A DNA stretch of 64,000 bases, taken from contig JANRIH010000009.1 of the NCBI GenBank assembly GCA_033765145.1, positions 124,001 through 188,000 of the forward strand. Reading direction: 5' to 3'. A program made the position numbers and the translations under genes. Source of the DNA: JAGVSR01 sp033765145. GTDB taxonomy: Bacteria; Pseudomonadota; Alphaproteobacteria; Rhizobiales; Hyphomicrobiaceae. Below, one piece after another: positions 59,912 through 64,000 of this stretch. Every line of letters starts with the position of its first letter. The first letter of the stretch is position 1. The notes below the pieces were generated by a model, which was given only the letters and a program-made list of their open reading frames with translations, made no database searches and was not told the origin of the DNA.

Positions 59912-60391
59912 ATGTCTCAGATGCGACCGCCTCGGCCCGGTGAAGTTCCGATCATCCTCCCCGACCGGACGGACGCCGGCCTCTACTTCATCGGGCGTAT
60001 CCGTACGCCGTGGCCGACGCTCGCGGATTGCCCGAAGAATTCCGCTGCGCGTAGGGACGTCGTGGCGACGGTCGAACTCGATCCACGTTACGTCCAGGGT
60101 CTCAAGGACATCGGGCTCCTGTCGCACCTGATCCTCCTTTACTGGCTCGACCGCTCGGACCGGAACCTCATCATCCAGGCGCCAAGCCATGCGCCCGAGC
60201 CGCGCGGCGTTTTCGCGCTCCGTTCGCCCGTTCGGCCGAACCCGATCGGGCTCGCGGTCGTCGAGCTTGTCGCGGCCGAGGGCGCGCGGTTTCTCGTCAA
60301 GGGCGTCGATTGCGTGGACGGCACGCCGCTCGTCGACATCAAGCCCTATTTTGCCTCGACGGACAGCGTGCCGGATGCCCGCCGGCCATAG
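59912..60391 (+). CDS. trmO: tRNA (N6-threonylcarbamoyladenosine-N6)-methyltransferase TrmO
   Basis: The 159-residue TsaA/TrmO-like protein methylates the N6 of t6A37 in tRNA-Thr-type tRNAs using SAM. The family signature PRGVFALRSPVRPNPIGLAV is complete, with LSHLILLYWLDRSD and GTPLVDIKPYF also conserved. Length is typical. It is divergent from tRNA-Arg across 182 bases. The convergent AraC gene ends 41 bases past its stop. Confidence 0.9.
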   Translation: MSQMRPPRPGEVPIILPDRTDAGLYFIGRIRTPWPTLADCPKNSAARRDVVATVELDPRYVQGLKDIGLLSHLILLYWLDRSDRNLIIQAPSHAPEPRGVFALRSPVRPNPIGLAVVELVAAEGARFLVKGVDCVDGTPLVDIKPYFASTDSVPDARRP

Positions 60392-60432
60392 GCACGTTCT
60401 AACGCTCGTCAGCGTGTTTCGGTACGCGCGGC

Positions 60433-61509
60433 TCAGGACTTCGACGCGGGCGCGTTGTCCGTTTGGGATTCGCCCCTGGCGCGCATGGACTGGCGCTCGA
60501 CGCTCGGGGGATGTCCATACCAGCGCATGGCGGCGCGCGTGAACGCTGAAAGCTCCGAAAATCCGAGGATCAGCGCGATATCGGTCATCGAGAGATCGGT
60601 GTCGCGGAGGTAGCGCGTCGCCAAGGCTTTGCGCGTCTCCTGCAGCAAGGCTTCGAACGTCGTGCCGGCGAGATTGAGGCGCTGCTGGATCGTCCGCGGC
60701 GGTAAGTCGAGACGGCGCGATATGCCTTCGAGCGTCACATCCGTGGAGCCGATGTCGGCGCGGATGGCCCGGCGCACGTCGGCCAGGATGCCGGCGTCGG
60801 CTTCGCGGCGCTCGAGCAGTTCGTCGCCGTACTCACGCATCACGGCGAAGAGATCCGGGTTGGCCGTGCGGTTCTTCAGTTCGAGGCTCGCGACATCGAC
60901 GATGACCGCGTTCTTCGCGGTATTGAAGCGCACGTCCGTTCCGAGGACCGAGCGCAGGACGGCGGCGCACGGCAGCTCGCGATGGGCGATCTCGATCGAC
61001 AGCGGGCGCCATTCGGGCCCCGCCACGGCTTTCAACCTCAGGACGAGGCCCGTTGTCGAGAAGAGCTGATATTGTGCGACGTCCGCGCTCCAGAACGGCG
61101 GGACACTCCAGCGCAGCGCGGCGACGTCGTCGAATATTTCGAAGGCGACTTCCACAGGGTCCAGAACCAGCGAGACATAACGGTGCGTCACGTGCATCGC
61201 TTCGCCCAGTGTGCGGGCGTTGGCGAGGAGGAAGCCGTATATTCCGCTGGCCCCGGTTGGTATCGCTTCGGCGAAGTGGACCCCGAAACAGGGGTCGTTG
61301 GTCAGGCGTGCAGCCCGATCCAGGACTGACGCAAATCCCTCCAGCGGGATTTCATTGCGCTCAGAATCTGCATAATCAGCCAGAAGCCGATCGAGTTCGG
61401 GCAGCCGCGCCATGCTGACGCCGCGCGCTTCGAGGTACGACGCGAGTTGCTGTGCAAGACGAGCATTTATCGTTGGTGTTTCGAGACGCATGCCCATGCT
61501 CTGGCCCAT
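60433..61509 (-). CDS. AraC-family transcriptional regulator
   Basis: The protein (358 residues from ATG 61509) has an N-terminal AraC-type ligand-binding domain (ASGIYGFLLANARTLGEAM) and a C-terminal double HTH with TDLSMTDIALILGFSELSAF as second motif. The ligand is unknown. ATG 61509 has a close GAGG site; 61497 and 61548 are alternatives. The 237 bases between it and the MarR gene hold no other gene. Confidence 0.85.
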   Translation of the reverse strand: MGQSMGMRLETPTINARLAQQLASYLEARGVSMARLPELDRLLADYADSERNEIPLEGFASVLDRAARLTNDPCFGVHFAEAIPTGASGIYGFLLANARTLGEAMHVTHRYVSLVLDPVEVAFEIFDDVAALRWSVPPFWSADVAQYQLFSTTGLVLRLKAVAGPEWRPLSIEIAHRELPCAAVLRSVLGTDVRFNTAKNAVIVDVASLELKNRTANPDLFAVMREYGDELLERREADAGILADVRRAIRADIGSTDVTLEGISRRLDLPPRTIQQRLNLAGTTFEALLQETRKALATRYLRDTDLSMTDIALILGFSELSAFTRAAMRWYGHPPSVERQSMRARGESQTDNAPASKS

Positions 61510-61746
61510 GTCCTCTGGCCCATGACGCGTCTTCAGTCGCCTGCGCAATGTGGCGACCTACTCCGAACCTAAATGGTACACGAGAAAATTGGTATCGGCA
61601 CGCACGATCGGTCAAATTCGGAGGTTTACGGTCAAGCGGCAGACCTCATGCACTGCTATTCATACGGAAGATATGAGTTCGGTGTCGTGCCCGACGGGTA
61701 GGCCGCCATATCGCTCCTGTCAAATTGTTGTGAACGTGAGGTCGTC

Positions 61747-62202
61747 TTGGGCATCAACACTCGTGTGTTCGTTCCTTCGGAAAGTGCTACGCACCTACTC
61801 CACCGTGCCGGCCAGATCGCGGAAGTGCTGTTCACCAGCGCCATCGGTGATCTCGGGATCACGGCGCGCCAGTTCGTCGTGCTCTCGGTCGTCGCAACGC
61901 TCGAAGATCCGAGCCAGACCGATCTTTGCGATCGCTCGGGCATCGACCGCTCGACGCTTGCGGACATCGTGCGTCGGCTCGTCGCGCGAGGGCTTCTGAC
62001 CCGCAAGCGGACCCGTCAGGACGCCCGCATGTACGCTGTCAAGCTGACGGCGCAGGGCCGGGAGGTCCTCGACCGGGCGCTGCCCATCGCTCAGCAGGTC
62101 GATCAACAAATTCTGTCGGTGTTCTCTGCTCCGCACCGCAGGGATTTCGAGATGCTTCTCCGGAAGCTCATCGAATCCTCGGTCGCCAAGCAAGCCATGT
62201 AA
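61747..62202 (+). CDS. MarR-family transcriptional regulator
   Basis: The 151-residue protein has the MarR winged helix (GITARQFVVLSVVATLEDPS, then DLCDRSGIDRSTLADIVRRL) with the wing GLLTRKRTRQDARMYAVKLT. MarR regulators typically respond to aromatic compounds or antibiotics. The likely start is TTG 61747 with a GAGG site six bases before it. polA follows after 97 bases, with no operon evidence. Confidence 0.85.
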   Translation: MGINTRVFVPSESATHLLHRAGQIAEVLFTSAIGDLGITARQFVVLSVVATLEDPSQTDLCDRSGIDRSTLADIVRRLVARGLLTRKRTRQDARMYAVKLTAQGREVLDRALPIAQQVDQQILSVFSAPHRRDFEMLLRKLIESSVAKQAM

Positions 62203-62299
62203 GGCCGACCTGTAAAGTCCGGCCTTGCAATGTCCGACTCGGGAAGATGGGTGAGATCGGCGGCTGACCTACGGTTGCTGACCGCCTATACTCGGGTCC

Positions 62300-64000
62300 A
62301 TGACAGAGACGACGACCGAAATGGCGCGCGCTCCTCAGGCGCGCGCAACAGTGCCCAAAGCCGAGCCGGTGCCAATCGTAAAGGGGAGCAAGCTCTACCT
62401 GATCGATGGGTCAGGCTATATTTTTAGGGCGTTCCATGCGCTGCCGCCGCTGACCCGACCATCCGACGGTTTGCCCGTCGGGGCTGTCAGTGGTTTCTGC
62501 AACATGCTCTGGAAGCTGTTGCGCGAGACCAAGGGTTCTGAGGCGCCGACGCATTTCGCGGTCATCTTCGATGCCGGCAAAGAGAGTTTCCGGAACGGGA
62601 TCTACGACAAATACAAGGCCAACCGTCCCCCGCCGCCGGAAGAACTCGTTCCGCAGTTTCCATTGATCCGAGACGCGGTGCGCGCGTTCAACGTCGCGTC
62701 GATCGAACAGGACGGCTACGAAGCGGACGATCTCATTGCAACGTATGCGCGCGAAGCGGCGGCCAACGGCGCGAGCGTCGTCATCGTCTCGTCGGACAAG
62801 GACCTGATGCAGCTCGTCGGTCCCGGCGTCGTCATGTTCGACGGCATGAAGGGCAAGATGATCGGCCGGGACGAAGTGATCGAGAAGTTCGGCGTCGGGC
62901 CCGAGAATGTCGTCGACGTGCAGGCGCTCGCAGGCGACAGTGTCGACAATGTGCCGGGCGTCCCGGGGATCGGCATCAAAACGGCCGCGGAACTCATCCG
63001 GGACTATGGCGATCTCGATACGCTGCTCGACAGGGCCGGCGAGATCAAGCAGCCCAAGCGGCGCGAGAAACTCATCGAGTTCGCCGATCAAGCCCGGCTA
63101 TCGCGCGAACTCGTCCGATTGAAGAGCGATGTTCCGGCCGAACATGCGGTCGAGACGTTCGGGGTTCAGGAGCCGGATGCGCCGACGCTGCTCAAGTTCC
63201 TCCGGTCGATGGAATTCAATACGCTGACGAAGAGGATTGCCGAGGCCCTCGGCGTCGAGGCGCCGCCGCCGCTCGAGCGGTCCATCGGATCGAGCCTGCG
63301 TCCGGCTGCATCGGCTGGCAACGCGCAGGGACCGGTTGCAGACGTGGGGCGTTCACCAAGTCTTGCCGTCGATGGCGTTGGGACGCCTGCGGCCGGCGTG
63401 GCGGCGGGAATGGCGCTGGCGCGATCCGCTGCGTTCGATCCCGGCCGCTATGAGACGGTCGGGACGATCGAGCGATTGGAGGTGTGGATCGCGCGCGCGC
63501 GGGACGCGGGCCGGGTCGCTTTCGATATCGAGACGACGGGCCTCGACGCCATGGCCGCCGATCTCGTCGGTGTTTCGCTTGCAGTCCTGCCGGGCGAGGC
63601 CTGCTATGTGCCGCTAAGCCATGGCGGCTCGGGTGGGGACCTCTTTCAGTCGAATGCCCGCGCGCCGGGGCAGATCGAATTGAGAGCCGCGCTCGACCGG
63701 TTGGGCCCGCTGCTCGAAGATCGCGGCGTCTTGAAGATCGGGCAGAACATCAAGTTCGATGCGCTGGTGATGCGCCGCTACGGCATCAACGTCGGGCCGA
63801 TCGACGACACGATGCTCATGTCCTACGTGCTCGACGGCGGGCGGCATGGCCACGGGATGGACGCGCTTTCGGAGCTCCATCTCGGACACACCTGCATCTC
63901 GTTCGATCAGGTTATCGAACACGCGCCGGGCGCCAAGAAGAGCGAAAAGACGTTTGCCGGGGTGCCGATCGACAAGGCGACGGCCTATGCGGCAGAAGAT
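62300..64000 (+). CDS. polA: DNA polymerase I, truncated at the window end
   Basis: The first 567 codons of polA are present. The 5'-3' exonuclease domain has YLIDGSGYIFRAFHALPPL, EADDLIATYARE and VIVSSDKDLMQLV, followed by the helix-hairpin VDNVPGVPGIGIKTAAELI. The 3'-5' exonuclease domain then begins, with the intact proofreading motif FDIETTGLD and KIGQNIKFDALVM. The polymerase domain lies beyond base 64000. ATG 62300 is assumed; ATG 62321 is an alternative. Pol I removes primers and fills repair gaps. Confidence 0.95.
   Translation, partial: MTETTTEMARAPQARATVPKAEPVPIVKGSKLYLIDGSGYIFRAFHALPPLTRPSDGLPVGAVSGFCNMLWKLLRETKGSEAPTHFAVIFDAGKESFRNGIYDKYKANRPPPPEELVPQFPLIRDAVRAFNVASIEQDGYEADDLIATYAREAAANGASVVIVSSDKDLMQLVGPGVVMFDGMKGKMIGRDEVIEKFGVGPENVVDVQALAGDSVDNVPGVPGIGIKTAAELIRDYGDLDTLLDRAGEIKQPKRREKLIEFADQARLSRELVRLKSDVPAEHAVETFGVQEPDAPTLLKFLRSMEFNTLTKRIAEALGVEAPPPLERSIGSSLRPAASAGNAQGPVADVGRSPSLAVDGVGTPAAGVAAGMALARSAAFDPGRYETVGTIERLEVWIARARDAGRVAFDIETTGLDAMAADLVGVSLAVLPGEACYVPLSHGGSGGDLFQSNARAPGQIELRAALDRLGPLLEDRGVLKIGQNIKFDALVMRRYGINVGPIDDTMLMSYVLDGGRHGHGMDALSELHLGHTCISFDQVIEHAPGAKKSEKTFAGVPIDKATAYAAED

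Overview
The window is high-GC, gene-dense bacterial chromosome. Gene content points to an alphaproteobacterium, most likely of the order Hyphomicrobiales. The supporting genes are the cobT-cobS-dnaJ/bolA block, a CpdR-type response regulator next to hpt, the DUF2244/nth pair, TAT-exported TRAP and intradiol-dioxygenase proteins, and a quinoprotein-dehydrogenase-associated SoxYZ-like carrier. I cannot name the genus from the sequence. Most of the window is ordinary core and metabolic genome. There is no prophage, IS element or CRISPR array.

Layout. 0-5.5 kb, minus strand: a truncated GMC oxidoreductase, a phytase/esterase-like exported protein, the aerobic cobaltochelatase subunits CobT and CobS, and a J-domain protein, with bolA divergent. 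6-9.1 kb: ftsX/ftsE, hpt and cpdR. 9-15.7 kb: a DMT exporter, a DoxX-like protein, moaA, and an oxalate/formate-type MFS transporter that carries what looks like its small subunit fused to the C-terminus. A subtilase-fold protein that has lost its catalytic residues follows. 15.8-19.9 kb: an orphan TRAP binding protein, an MgtC/DUF4010 protein, a Cas2-like small protein and a small HTH-like protein. 20-27.3 kb: hisA and hisF, separated by about 5.7 kb that holds a VOC protein, Ada, DUF2244, endonuclease III, a beta-helix protein and a retron-type reverse transcriptase fused to a TIR domain.

27.4-36.4 kb: a secreted beta-propeller, an exported intradiol dioxygenase, a three-gene ABC exporter (adaptor, permease, ATPase, each overlapping the next by 4 bases), trxB, a hydrolase and two neighbouring HExxH proteins. 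36.4-40 kb: leuD and leuC split by a LysR regulator and by a terminator-ended structured segment. 40.5-47.3 kb: a YafK-like L,D-transpeptidase, a phosphatase, TRAP permeases DctQM, and an ApbC/Mrp carrier with a C-terminal DUF971 (HCF101-like architecture). 47.6-50.5 kb is the most accessory-looking part: a lower-GC secreted protein, a MazF-type toxin-antitoxin pair with a palindromic operator, a SpeD-like protein without the pyruvoyl serine, and several repeat families. 50.5-64 kb: a giant AsmA protein, a thermonuclease with palindromic repeats inside its coding sequence, the SoxYZ-like carrier, a DUF3829 protein, an SDR, tRNA-Arg(CCG), TrmO, AraC and MarR regulators, and the first two thirds of polA.

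The strongest candidate for an undescribed system is the RT-TIR gene at 24598-26277 with the structured RNA directly upstream of it (26270-26390). The RNA has a perfect 13-bp hairpin enclosed by a 13-bp complementary pair that resembles retron a1/a2, and the a2 arm contains the Shine-Dalgarno and start codon of the RT. This would be a compact one-gene retron-TIR defence unit. The assignment rests on motifs and hand-folded base pairing and has not been computed.
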